A stretch of DNA of 10,103 nt from Stramenopiles sp. TOSAG23-2 (GCA_900128395.1 LT650044.1:1-10103), one strand, 5' to 3'. Shown: positions 1-9,056, counted from the first letter of the stretch. Program-made: numbers and translations. Notes: a model not told the origin generated them from the sequence alone.

Positions 1-1895
1 TTACTTGCTCCACGTGGCAACGGGGTTGCTTTTATACGCCATAATGGAGTAACTTCATTGATAGATATGCTGTCCTCCTTTGTCAACATTTGATAACTTT
101 TCACATTGTTATTACCTAATGGTGTACGATTAAATACTAATTTCCGTACAATATTCAAAATACCAGTCTTATTGACAAAGTATCTAAGCGCATTGGACCT
201 TCCAAATTGAAGTCCCCATGCATCCATGATTACACTGATTAGTCTAGCTTGATCATGTGTTAACGTCGATGAATGCTGTACAACATGTTCCAAAATATCC
301 GTCAAAGTTTGAAACAATGAAGTAAACGTATTCCACGTAGTTTGCTTCATTAACTTGTTACTAGCGTTCAAATGTTTAAATATAAACGCATCGACTGAAG
401 GCGTATCTCGTAATGCTGGCCCTAATGTACGTATTACTTCCTTCTTCAATGATGGGAGTTGGACGGATTTAATCAGGCACTCATAGCTATACAAGCCACT
501 TGCACGACATATTGCCAGTTCAGATTGAATCATACCATCATGCATAATATCGTAATGAGGTTGTCGATTACAATACGATTGTATCAGCGCCTCGTAAACA
601 AAGGAGGAAAACAAACTATTATTCGGATTTGAATTTGCTTGTACCTTATTTTTTTTCGAATCCTCTTGCTGTTGCTTTTTCAACATTTTCTCGCCACATT
701 TTGTCAATTGTTTCCATCTAACAATGATAAAAATGCGACTGCGAACGGAGCGCCACTTACTGCGTGGATGCCGCCGTAAAAACGATAAACCATCATACTT
801 ATGCGCAGTTGCCTCTTGTACCCATTTCGCATTCATATCATAACATGCAATCGATGGGTCGGATGGTGACGTAATTAATGAAGACGATGCTACCATCGAT
901 GAATCGTTAAAATACTCATCAGAGAAATTGACATTACCAGAGGAAGAAGTAGAATTCCTAAATGCAAATGGCTTGTAACATAGCAGTGCTTTGCATTTGT
1001 TAATAATTTCCCTACTAATATTTGTCAAGTATGTGTTAATATCCACGGTTTTGTCATTTGGCTGCATATTTCTATGCCTTAAAATCCATTGGCGAATATC
1101 ACTAACGTTTTTCCATATAATAATAAAACGCAAAGGCACTGGAATGTTATTCATATCAATTGCTCTTTTTTTCGCTTTCCCTTTCGTCACTGCTTGGTCA
1201 ATCAATATACGCGTATATGCCATGATATCTGGTGTTAAACCATAATGTTTTATTACAGTCATGGCAACTGCGCGTTCAACCTGTTCGAAGCATTTATACA
1301 TGTCTTTATTATTTCTAAATTGCAACAATGACATTTTATATTGTGGATTTATTAAAATATATTTATTTTTCAACCACTTTAAAATTGCATTGACGCTGTC
1401 CACTTGAGCATGTACAACCATATCCTCATCCTCTTCATCGATATCTCTGAAGATCAATTGCGCAAATTCCCTGCGCTCCTTTGACGATAAACCTAAATGC
1501 TTTACCCATCCTTTAATAATTATTGATAGTTCATCCTCATTTTGTTTTGCAAGCATTTCTATATCGGATTCCATAGCATTTAAAGCTATTGATTGCAATG
1601 ATATTTCTTCATTAGCACGGCTTATGTGGCTTCCAAAATGCATGTAACTTGTGGTCAATCCACGATTCCCGTGTACATTCGATGGTGCATCACCATTGCT
1701 CCTAGAAGTGGTCGTAAATGTATTGACAGCATCTAGAACCGTCTCTTCAAGCCCGTTTTTACATAGTGTATCTAAGAAAACATTTCGCTTTGGATATACA
1801 CGCTTATGAATCAACAGTGCCTCACCAGTAACTAATGTAGCTGCCATTCGTGATGTTAATACGCCAATGGTTTTTTCTAAATTAATAATCCAACC
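1..1895 (-). other. C-terminal visible region, helical (residues 2228 onward)
   Basis: The region opens with GWIINLEKTIGVLTSRMAAT, a Trp-hydrophobic-LEKT helix followed by LVTGEALL. It continues with a helix around ALNAMESDIEMLAKQNEDEL, an acidic DIDEEDEDM turn, and WLKNKYILINPQYK. A strongly basic element at about 2600 reads LRRHPRSKWRSVRSRIFIIV. The chain is still open at the window edge after PLPRGAS. From memory, the WxxxLEKT-type helix and the RRHPRSxW element resemble pieces of HECTD4/HERC-type giants, which would predict a HECT domain further along. I could not test this. Confidence 0.5.
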
Positions 1896-4800
1896 ATATG
1901 GTTTTTTCATATTTCCATTGAAAACATTTGCAACACCACTACTTGTAGCATTTGTCGGCGAAGTAGTATTACTACCATTATCACCCGGCGTGCTATTACT
2001 TGGATTAATATTCATGCCAATATGATGATTCATATTGCGCAGATGGCGATTGTGGTTGTTTTGCTGCCCATCAAATGATTCTTCCAATGATTGTGTACGT
2101 GCATGTTCTAATGCCATAACATCACCATTGAAATTCAACAAACGATCTAATAACGCCAAAAGTGAAGTCAATGGTTGCAGGAACACTTTGCTAAAGCGAT
2201 GTGAACCACTGAATAAGATCAAACCAGTCATCAAACTTGGTAATATTTTACCAACAAGTCCTGATTCCAGCGTTTTCCAAATTAAATCTGGCGAAACAGT
2301 CCCATGATTATCCTCACACCATGCACTAATTTGTGTTAATATTTCAACTACGCGACTAATCATTTGTTCCGTGTAATTCATCAACAATTTCATTCCGCCA
2401 TTGCCGTTGTTGTTAACATTACTTATTTCTACGTCGTTACTAATATGCTTCATATTACCAATTTTCCCAGGTCGGTTTCGTTTCTTCTTTTTGTTTTTCG
2501 TCGATTTACGTCCTCTTCCATCCTCACTCATCCTCTCCGATGCCATTACGTGTTGGAACACTTTTTGTTTTGTTACATCGTGCAAATAATTTGAATTGTA
2601 CGCCAATGGATCTCGTCCTGCGCTACTTAATAAATGTTTTTGTAATGCCAATACCAAATCAATAAAATTAATATTACTTCCATTGTCTCCATTGCTTCCG
2701 TGTATGTTATCCGTAGATGTTGGTATGGATTTCTTTCGATCATTCGAAGTAGTGTCAATAAAACTGCCTTCTGCCTCATCAATTTCTTCTAATGCTTTGA
2801 TAATCTTAATGCTGGCGTCATCTGCAACGTGGTTTAACAACGAACTTGTTAAAATTCGCACCGGCGATTCATTAATAATTAGTTTATCGTTGTTATTCGT
2901 ACGTGCTAAATGGCTACTCATTAATAAAAAGACTATCATGCTATCTTCTGATAACCTTTGTGTCAACGGTGTTAATAAAAAGGAACTTAAAACCACTTTA
3001 CCATGAGTACTGATACCGTCTTTATTTTTCAACATTAATTGTGTATACAACTCTACAATATCTTGAGCCGATGGGTAAAATAATTGTAAGCCAACTGATA
3101 AGACATTTGCACTTTCTGTTTGTATTTCATACAAGATCTGTGTAATGTTCGATGGTATACCATGCAAATGTCTATTCGGATCTTCAATATCAGCATTTGT
3201 TAAGCCGACACTTCGTTTTGGATCTTCCAACATATCAATCAATTTATCTTTTAAATGAAACAACACCCTATCTAACTTGGCATTGATGCTTGAACCATCC
3301 GATATTAGCTTTGCTAAATTTGCACGCAACAATTTTAAACACGCTAAAACTATTTGTGGTCTTGTTGAACGATTCATTTTACTAATGCTTGGCAATGCTG
3401 GTTTCGTCTTCTTGTTACTTGATGATGTATTCATAGCACGTCCAGTAATGGAAAAGAAGGACAAAAGCAACTCGAATGTTTCTGGACGCGTATCGACGCA
3501 AAATGTCCCATTGCTATTGTTGGTATTTGCAGCCGTACCTTCTTTTGCACGAGTATTTGTGTTAAAAAACGATGGATACTCCCCTCTAACTGGTAAATAC
3601 GACGTAGCTAATCTATCTAAATGCCCCATGATAAATATAGCAACATGTTCTGGATCAATATCGTTGCGCTTGGCATGTCTCAGTAGCTCCTCTTCCGTTT
3701 GTTCTAATTTATAATCCAACTCGATGCTATCCTCATTATCCAACAAATCATCATGATGTTTACTAGGGCTCATTGCATGTACGGAAGGAGATGCATCGTT
3801 GCCATGAATATTGCTCCATGCAGGATCATTTGGCCCAACGCTACCGACACTGTTGATTCGAGTTGTACGGCTTGGACTTGCGTTGTTTAAATTGCCATTT
3901 CCATTTGTGCTTGGCACCGTTCCATTGCTATTACTATTACGTATCGTAGCAAATGGACTGTGACCACTCATTGCCGATGTTGGCGTTGTAAGATCATCAT
4001 GTGGCTTTGGAGAACTATTGGATAAGTGACTGTTTGAACTTGGAGTATTCAAACCTGCGTTGCCATGATGTAGCATATTAGGTGCATTGTTTACATTACC
4101 AACATTGGATATGTTGATACTGCTTGGTTTTTTGCTTTCTTTTTTGTTACCATCTGAATCTGTAACAGTGCTGCTAGCGCTGTATTTTACACTATCCCCT
4201 TTGATAGTTCCTAACAGATTGCTGCTGCTATTATTTTTCATACTACGTGCACTGCCGATATTCTCCTCTACAAGTTCATCTGGCAATTTGTATTGTGGCA
4301 ATTCCAATAAACCTTGTGCACTTGATGGCATTGTATTTCCTTTTTTAAACATATGCACGCCACTTTTACTAGATGTGACGCCGGAATCAGTACCTGTACT
4401 GCCTTCAAAATTTTCACGATTTATCAAATCGCCAGTTAAAACGATTGTGTGGTAAAATCCACACGCTACCATTGCTACACGTTTGCCTGTAAACGTCCCG
4501 ATCAACCATGGCGTATGGCGTTCGGCATCATCACCAGTGCCTAATTGCCCATGGTTGTTTCTACCAAAAACATATAAGGCACCACTATTTGCAATACAAA
4601 CACTGTGGTAACAACCTGCGCTTAGAGCAACTATGCCTTTTCCAGAAAGCATTTCAATCAATTGCGGCCCGAATACACGTTGTGCAGTATGTCCAAGTCC
4701 TAACTGGCCATAATCATTTCGTCCGAAGGAAAAAACGTGAGAACTTTCCAACAAGCAAAGTGTATGGTAATATCCACATCGAAATTTTAAGACATTGCCA

Positions 4801-6886
4801 TCTTCAAAAATAGGCGAGTCTAGTAAAATAGGACGCCGTTGACATTCCGTGCTGACTAAACCCAATTGACCATAATCATTCTTGCCAAACCCATATGCAT
4901 GGCCACTATAAGTTGCAATCATGGTATGGTATTGACCACATCCAATGCTACGTGCCGGGCTGCCTTCAGCTTGTGGTAAATCCACACGTGCAGGTTCCTT
5001 CCTATCCGTGCTATCGCCAAGCCCTAATTGGCCAAAATCATTGCGTCCAAATGCAAATATTTCGCCACTTTGACACGATAAGACACTATGGTAATAGGAA
5101 CAAGAAACGGTTTTGACTTTTTTATTTAATAACAAGCCGCGAACTAAACGCGGGGAAAATATGCTAGACGTGGAACCTTGGCCTAATTGTCCACGATAAT
5201 TGTACCCAAATGAAAACAATTTACCATCATTTGAAACAGCTAAGGTGTGTTCACATCCATTGTAAGCATGTATTTGTTGAATGTTTGCAACGCCTTTTAA
5301 ATCGTCAATTACTGTTAAGGTGCCAACCCTATCTGTATTTCCTTGGCCACATTGGCCATTATCATTGTAACCAGCCGTATATACTAAACCATCCCCAGTC
5401 ATCAATACAGTATGTTCATTACCTGCACATACTGCAACTATGTTTTTACCTTCTACTGCCATGACTCGTGCTGGACTTTTTCGTGTTGCCGTATCACCTT
5501 GTATCAATTCCCCATAACTATTTTGGCCAAATGTCCACACTTCTCGTTCATTACTATGTGGACTCATTGCACGGCCATTGCTGCCATTGATGGAAGTGTA
5601 TGTATTTGGTTGCACTTTAGCATTTTCTAAGCAACGTAAATATGGTGCAACATTTAATGGCTCAATCCATTTATAATATGGTTTCGGCTTATGTCGATCA
5701 TTATAAATCATTTGTGCTATGCTAATCGCTTCATCATTATCACCATCAGTAGCATTCATTGTCGTACTTCCTGGAATTAATGCTTTATCACGTTGCTTTG
5801 CTTTTAAAAGCAATTGTTTCTTCTTATTAATTTCTTTTTCAGATGCTTCAGATGATCCTGGGCGTTTCCCACTGCTACTATTACTGTTTGAATCGCCGTT
5901 TTTGTTATTACTAGATGGAGACAGTTTTTTACTATTATTATCAGTTGAGATTATATTATCAGATGTGGTCGAGGATAGATTTGTTATGGTGGATATGGAG
6001 GAAGTTGTAGATGTACTTGATTTTGCACTACTAATTGCACGAGTGTTGACTACATTTTTATCAAAATTGCTGTTGGTGTTGGTGGTGGTGGTCGTCGTCG
6101 TCATACTGCCACTACTACTACTACTGCTACTACTACCACTAGTTTCCATGTTGCCATTTTTATTCGATTTTGAATCTATATTTTTCGGGGAATAATCATC
6201 CGATTCATTAAATGTACTGCTTGATTCAACAACATCTACACGATTCACGGTCTGTGTTTTCATTTCATTTACTGTATGTTCAATCATTAGTTGTTCTTCA
6301 CGATCTTCTAACATTTCTTGTACCGTTTGTTGTTGTTGTTGCCCACGTTTCTTTTTTATTAATTTGTTTTTCTTATCTTCATTTGCTTTACTATCGATTG
6401 GATTTAAACGTTTTAACAATACGGTTGTATCATTTACTAAATTAGATGATGAACCATCACTATCATCATTATTATTCGTCGAAGGGTTGTTACTATTTGT
6501 ATTATTTTCTTCTTCTTCTTCTTCTCGCTTTGTTTCTAATTGTTTATCTATTGCTTCACCTGTTGTAGCTTCACTCCAACTGACACATAATAATATCTTT
6601 ACAGCCATTAACAAATCGCATAAACTACCACGAACACATGCCAATGCTATTAACGATGTGATAGCACTTGTGCGATCTTGCAATTGTAATTTACCAGCAA
6701 TCATTTTTTCTTTTTCATTTAAAACATTCATTTCATTTAACAATTCGCACTCATTAACAGATGGTAACGCCGCACTATAAAGAAAATCGCGTATGGCATC
6801 TAAAATACCTAAATTTGCAGCACTATTTTGCGTTTTCAGATTACCATTATTTTGTTGAAACAATGCAAATGGATGTGTACTACTTC

Positions 6887-6919
<33 letters not shown>

Positions 6920-8704
6920 GATTATTCTTTCCTTCGGATGATGATGATACATTAATATTATTTAACAATTGTGAATTGGAATTGGATGTAATTTTATTGC
7001 TATTGATTGACGCGTTACTATTATCTTTATTTAAGCTAGATAATGAAAGATTATTACTAGCATTATTATCAATCGATTCATTTAAGTCAATATCATTTGC
7101 ATTTTTATTGCCACTTCCGTTGTTAGTATTATTATTGTTACTATTACTATCTAATAAACCTAATTCCTGTATTAATGGGTTTAAATCATATAAAAACGCT
7201 TGGCGTTCTTCTAAAGTGGCATCTTCATCATTCACACAATCCAATAGTGTGAAAAATAAACTAATGCCTAATTTTGCATCATGGTCACATGGTGTACCAT
7301 CGTTATTTAATAAATTATTTCCATGCATTACAATATTATTTCGTTTCGACGTTGGTGAAGTTAATGTATTTATGTACAATAATTCATTTTGTTTTCTAAT
7401 CCTAGTTTCTACTATATGTTCTACGTTTAAGCTAAAAGATGTCAATGCGCTATGTACGTGTTGCAATGCAAACAATTGTTTTGCAATTCGACGACTAAAT
7501 GCATCACTTCGTCTACATTGGCGTGATAAGGAAATCGCTAATGTTTTATATGCATGTTGTGAAAGAACATGATTATTTACATCTGCCATCCATAATGCCA
7601 TATTTAATGTTGTACTATGTTTGCTATTGTTACTTGCTGCATTTGCATTACTACCACCATTTATACTATTTCGTACATTTAATTTCGAACTTCCAGCATT
7701 TGATGTTGTTGCTGACGAGGATGATGTTGTTGTCGTTGTAATTGTTGATATACCACCCATTGCATTTGCATTGGATGAAGAAGAATTTGTTGTTGTATTG
7801 TTTTCACCAACCACCTGTTGTATGTATGTATGCGTAAATGTGTAAATGTATTGTGGTCATGTTAGTGTATTGTATGTAAGATTGAATGTGTGTATATATG
7901 TGTGTGTGTGTATGTCTATAATTATATTATTATATTACTTACATTTCCAGTTCCAATATTACTATTTAATGTGGGTGCAAGCATTTCTGCTTCATCATTT
8001 AAATTCATATTATTTAATATTGTAGTAATACTATTTGCACCATTTTGAACATGTTCATGAGGTGATCCATTAAGTAAATTTGAAGCACCAGCAGTAGTAC
8101 TATTTGTATTTGTACTATTGGATGCAATACCAGATGTGGCAATACCATTTGGATATGGTATGGATTCTAAAAAATCATCATCAAAAATATCTAATTCTGT
8201 ACGTACACCTAACCATCGTGATACAGGCCAATCTGTCATATTTCCAGTTCTATTTGTTGTACTACTATTCGTCGTTGTTGCATTTGTACTATTATATGTA
8301 CCATCTATCATACCGGTAGTTGAACGTAATACAATACCATTTTGTATAATAGTACTAGCAGAGGATGTATTTACACTGCTGCTACTATTTATTGCTGTTC
8401 CAGACGATGTACTAATGCCCCCATTCGTTGTCCCAGTATTTGTTGATGAATGTATGATACTTGTTGTAGAAGATGTTGACGTATTATTTGCATTATTATG
8501 TTGTTCGTTGCTAATATTTGTTGCATTTGACGTAATAATACTACCTGTAAGCATGCTATTACTATTGTTTTCACGATTTGTACTTCTACTATTGCTTGTA
8601 TTACTTGTTGAAATACTATTACGATCTGTTGTATTGTTACGATTTGAATTTCCATTTAATGATGATGATGGTGATGTCGTTGTTGTCGAAGCACCGTTTC
8701 CCAT
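1..8704 (-). CDS. Giant RCC1-repeat protein, two exons, C-terminus beyond the window
   Basis: Exon 1 is 7943-8704 (254 codons) and exon 2 is 1-7814 (2604 codons plus 2 nt). They join in phase 0 across a 128-nt intron, giving at least 2858 residues. I translated exon 2 line by line and found no stop. The start is the first Met after an in-frame TAA at 8729-8731. Its context is A-rich (AAG before ATG, G at +4). Domain order: myristoylation-like N-terminus; Ser/Thr/Asn-rich head (1-254); helical segments (about 325-474 and 590-667); charged coil (720-779); seven RCC1 repeats (1013-1383); Ser/Pro/Asn linker (1384-1609); long helical regions with a basic patch at 2021-2035. RCC1 propellers act as protein-interaction or guanine-nucleotide-exchange platforms. 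A very large helical protein with an internal RCC1 domain suggests a HERC/HECTD4-like ubiquitin-ligase relative, but the catalytic end is not visible. The exact role is unknown. Confidence 0.93.
2082..2399 (-). other. Helical region following the basic patch (residues 2060-2165)
   Basis: Helices include MKLLMNYTEQMISRVVEILTQ, SAWCEDNHG in a turn, DLIWKTLESGLVGKILPSL, MTGLILFSG and FLQPLTSLLALLDRLLNF. The hydrophobic spacing fits packed helices of a solenoid. An Asn/His/Ser-rich low-complexity linker follows to about residue 2222 and separates it from the C-terminal region. Confidence 0.5.
2472..2516 (-). other. Basic NLS-like patch (residues 2021-2035)
   Basis: Residues 2021-2035 read RGRKSTKNKKKKRNR: ten Lys or Arg in fifteen. 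Two basic clusters (RGRK and KKKKRNR) give both a monopartite and a bipartite nuclear-localisation pattern. The patch sits in a loop between two helical regions, so it should be exposed. An RNA, DNA or phospholipid contact is an alternative. Confidence 0.6.
2520..3749 (-). other. Large helical, solenoid-like region (residues 1610-2019)
   Basis: The region starts with an acidic helix (LEQTEEELLRHAKRND) and continues with many hydrophobic helices: FELLLSFFSIT, PQIVLACLKLLRANLAKLI, DRVLFHLKDKLIDMLED, NITQILYEIQ, VVLSSFLLTPLTQRL, MIVFLLMSSHLAR and FIDLVLALQKHLLSS. Short Asn/Ser loops interrupt them. Repeated amphipathic helices suggest an alpha-alpha superhelix, as in the bodies of giant HECT-type ligases. 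No transmembrane segment of sufficient length is clear, and no catalytic motif is visible. Confidence 0.55.
3750..4427 (-). other. Disordered Ser/Pro/Asn linker with many SP/TP sites (residues 1384-1609)
   Basis: After the propeller the chain turns into low-complexity Ser, Asn, Gly, Thr and Pro. One short ordered island reads LLELPQYKLPDELVEEN. At least seven Ser-Pro or Thr-Pro sites follow: NTPSS, NSSPKP, TTPTS, GHSPFA, ASPSR, ASPSV and AMSPSK. This is typical of a regulatory linker phosphorylated by proline-directed kinases. It has no repeats long enough to be a microsatellite. Confidence 0.6.
4428..5540 (-). other. RCC1 beta-propeller, seven complete repeats (residues 1013-1383)
   Basis: Seven consecutive repeats of 51, 55, 53, 54, 54, 53 and 51 residues fill the segment exactly. 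Each starts with a strand like VFSFGRNDYGQLGLG and ends with a strand like AGCYHSVCI. The first repeat is variant (VWTFGQNSYGELIQG) and so is the second (AGYNDNGQCGQG, with NGCEHT). The fifth loses the second Gly of the GxG turn (GLVST). The conserved YH or EH pair near the end of every repeat is present in all seven (N-E-H, C-E-H, Y-Y-H, Q-Y-H, Y-Y-H, C-Y-H, F-Y-H). A seven-bladed propeller is the normal RCC1 fold. In RCC1 itself it is a Ran exchange factor, and in HERC proteins and many others it is a binding platform. Which of these applies here cannot be read from the sequence. Confidence 0.96.
5541..5735 (-). other. Ordered lead-in to the propeller (residues 948-1012)
   Basis: Directly before the first RCC1 repeat is a non-repetitive stretch: DEAISIAQMIYNDRH, then KPKPYYKWIEPLNVAPYL and RCLENAKV. 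It is rich in Tyr, Trp, Pro and hydrophobics and lacks low complexity until about residue 990. It may pack against the propeller or act as its N-terminal cap. A basic helix (KEINKKKQLLLKAKQRDK, about 913-930) precedes it. No known domain is recognised. Confidence 0.45.
6081..6134 (-). repeat. Ser8 and Thr7 homopolymer tract (residues 815-832)
   Basis: Eight Ser (6111-6134) are followed by Gly-Ser-Met and seven Thr (6081-6101). The Ser codons are AGT with one AGC. The Thr run mixes ACG and ACC codons, so it is older or selected at the protein level, unlike the pure Asn run. This lies in a long Ser/Thr/Asn linker that extends to about residue 905. Confidence 0.9.
6240..6419 (-). other. Charged, likely coiled-coil segment with Gln5 (residues 720-779)
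   Basis: This stretch is dominated by Lys, Glu, Gln and Leu/Met: LLKRLNPIDSK, then KKNKLIKKKRG, a run of five Gln (746-750, all CAA), then TVQEMLEDREEQLMIEH and VNEMKTQTVNR. Hydrophobics at roughly heptad spacing (V752, M755 or L756, L763 or I765, V769, M772) with no Pro or Gly after residue 745 suggest a single helix or a short coiled coil that could mediate oligomerisation. The KKKRG part could also be a minor nuclear signal. Confidence 0.5.
6507..6524 (-). repeat. (GAA)6 run coding Glu685-690
   Basis: Six TTC triplets on the + strand read as six GAA codons. They form an acidic patch directly after KQLETKR and before an Asn/Ser stretch. All codons are identical, as expected for a recently expanded microsatellite. 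Confidence 0.9.
6576..6809 (-). other. Second helical segment (residues about 590-667)
   Basis: This segment starts LGILDAIRDFL and runs through an EKEKMIAGKLQLQDR helix to SLIALACVRGSLCDLL and KILLCVSW. The last part is a hydrophobic helix pair with an Arg-Gly-Ser turn. As I recall, similar 'hydrophobic helix, RG[ST], hydrophobic helix' stretches occur in the N-terminal halves of giant HERC-type proteins. I could not align them here, so the family link is a guess. It is bounded by low-complexity sequence on both sides. Confidence 0.5.
6888..6917 (-). repeat. (AAT)10 trinucleotide run coding Asn554-563
   Basis: Ten identical ATT triplets on the + strand are in frame with the gene and read as ten AAT codons on the coding strand. 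The lack of synonymous AAC codons means this is a pure microsatellite, likely to vary in length between strains. It sits in a disordered linker between two helical segments. Confidence 0.95.
7155..7604 (-). other. N-terminal helical region (residues about 325-474)
   Basis: After a Ser/Asn/Thr stretch the protein becomes ordered. It has an amphipathic helical run starting near Trp329 (LWMADVNNH), a basic helix with SRQCRRSDAF, then IVETRIRKQNE. After an Asn-containing loop it continues with ISLFFTLLDC and an acidic helix (VNDEDATLEERQAF). The pattern of alternating helices is compatible with an alpha-solenoid start. No catalytic motif is visible. An Asn/Ser-rich linker follows to about residue 590. 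Confidence 0.55.
7815..7942 (-). other. Intron 1 (128 nt, GT-AG, phase 0)
   Basis: The donor reads AAT|GTAAGT and the acceptor ACAACAG|GTGG on the coding strand. Translation past the donor meets TAA after six codons, whereas splicing joins Asn254 to a 2604-codon open frame without loss of phase. A CACTAAC branch-point-like heptamer lies at 7861-7867, with its A about 47 nt before the acceptor. The interior carries a (CA)6 tract (7899-7910 on the other strand as TG) and TACA repeats near the acceptor, but no clear pyrimidine tract. It is the only intron seen in over 8.5 kb of coding sequence. Confidence 0.87.
8144..8230 (-). other. Only ordered-looking segment of exon 1 (residues 159-187)
   Basis: In a first exon made almost wholly of Ser, Thr and Asn, residues 159-187 stand out. 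They start WPVSRWLGVR and continue into an acidic-hydrophobic stretch with IFDDDFLES, ending in PYPNG. The two Trp, the mixed hydrophobic pattern and the absence of repeats suggest a folded or binding segment, perhaps a short linear motif that docks a partner. I do not recognise the family. Confidence 0.5.
8687..8704 (-). other. Predicted N-myristoylation signal (MGNGAS)
   Basis: The first residues are Met-Gly-Asn-Gly-Ala-Ser. Gly2 followed by Ser at position 6 matches the classical N-myristoyltransferase preference, with small uncharged residues between. After Met removal this would allow a myristate on Gly2 and membrane association. No Cys follows nearby for palmitoylation and no basic cluster lies in the first 20 residues, so membrane binding would need a second signal. 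This is a motif match only. Confidence 0.5.
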
Positions 8705-8775
8705 CTTTTTATATCTTTGTTGTTTTATTTATTATTATTATTATTTGATTATTCTTTGTTTTTTATATACGATAT

Positions 8776-8837
8776 TATATATATATATATTATTGTTTTC
8801 GTGAAAAATGGTGATATAAATATATATATATATATAT
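8776..8837. repeat. Two TA dinucleotide tracts upstream of the start
   Basis: Alternating TA runs at 8776-8790 and 8820-8837 lie about 72 and 116 nt before the start codon. They are separated by a short mixed stretch (ttgttttcgtgaaaaatgg). Either could serve as a TATA element, but in such AT-rich DNA they may simply be microsatellites. Confidence 0.7.
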
Positions 8838-8873
8838 TGTATTACAATGATGGAGGAAACGAAAACAAACACT

Positions 8874-8929
8874 CACACACAGGAAATATCTTGTGTTATT
8901 CTCAACGATGTGACACACACAGACACACA
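8874..8929. repeat. Interrupted CA/GT tracts in the leader
   Basis: On the + strand short CA runs occur at 8874-8881, 8913-8920 and 8923-8929. On the coding strand they read as GT runs. The gene's intron carries the opposite arrangement: CA on the coding strand. Confidence 0.75.
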
Positions 8930-9056
8930 AACAATATTATTATATATAATGTATACTAAACTATTATATATTGAAATGTTAATATATAGCACTAAAATAC
9001 TAATTATAAAAAAATAACCGTCCAAATTTTATTATTATCAAATTTCAACAATTTTA

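Noticed and set aside
4087-5630. His/Tyr/Cys-rich + strand open frames opposite the RCC1 region
   Set aside because: They are antisense shadows of the RCC1 repeats. The repeating pattern comes from the periodic minus-strand codons, not from a separate protein.
5719-7572. + strand open frames at 5719-6195, 6364-6780 and 6976-7572
   Set aside because: They are antisense to the Ser/Thr/Asn-rich part of exon 2. Their Leu, Val and Ser runs mirror the trinucleotide repeats of the real frame, and the minus frame is open throughout with recognisable domains.
7916-7942. Possible alternative acceptor (TATAG) giving a 27-nt intron
   Set aside because: The intron would be extremely short, lack a branch site, and leave CA repeats as coding sequence. 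The CAG at 7815-7817 joins the long frame in phase and has an upstream CACTAAC.
8389-8655. An 88-codon minus-strand frame inside exon 1
   Set aside because: It is an alternative reading frame of the same Ser/Asn/Thr codon repeats, yielding Ile, Val and Gln. It has no start context or domain better than the main frame.
8118-8804. A 228-codon + strand open frame with very hydrophobic product
   Set aside because: It is exactly antisense to exon 1. AAT, AGT, ACA and similar codons on the minus strand read as Ile, Val, Leu and Phe-type codons in reverse, giving a fake membrane protein. It runs on into TA repeats.
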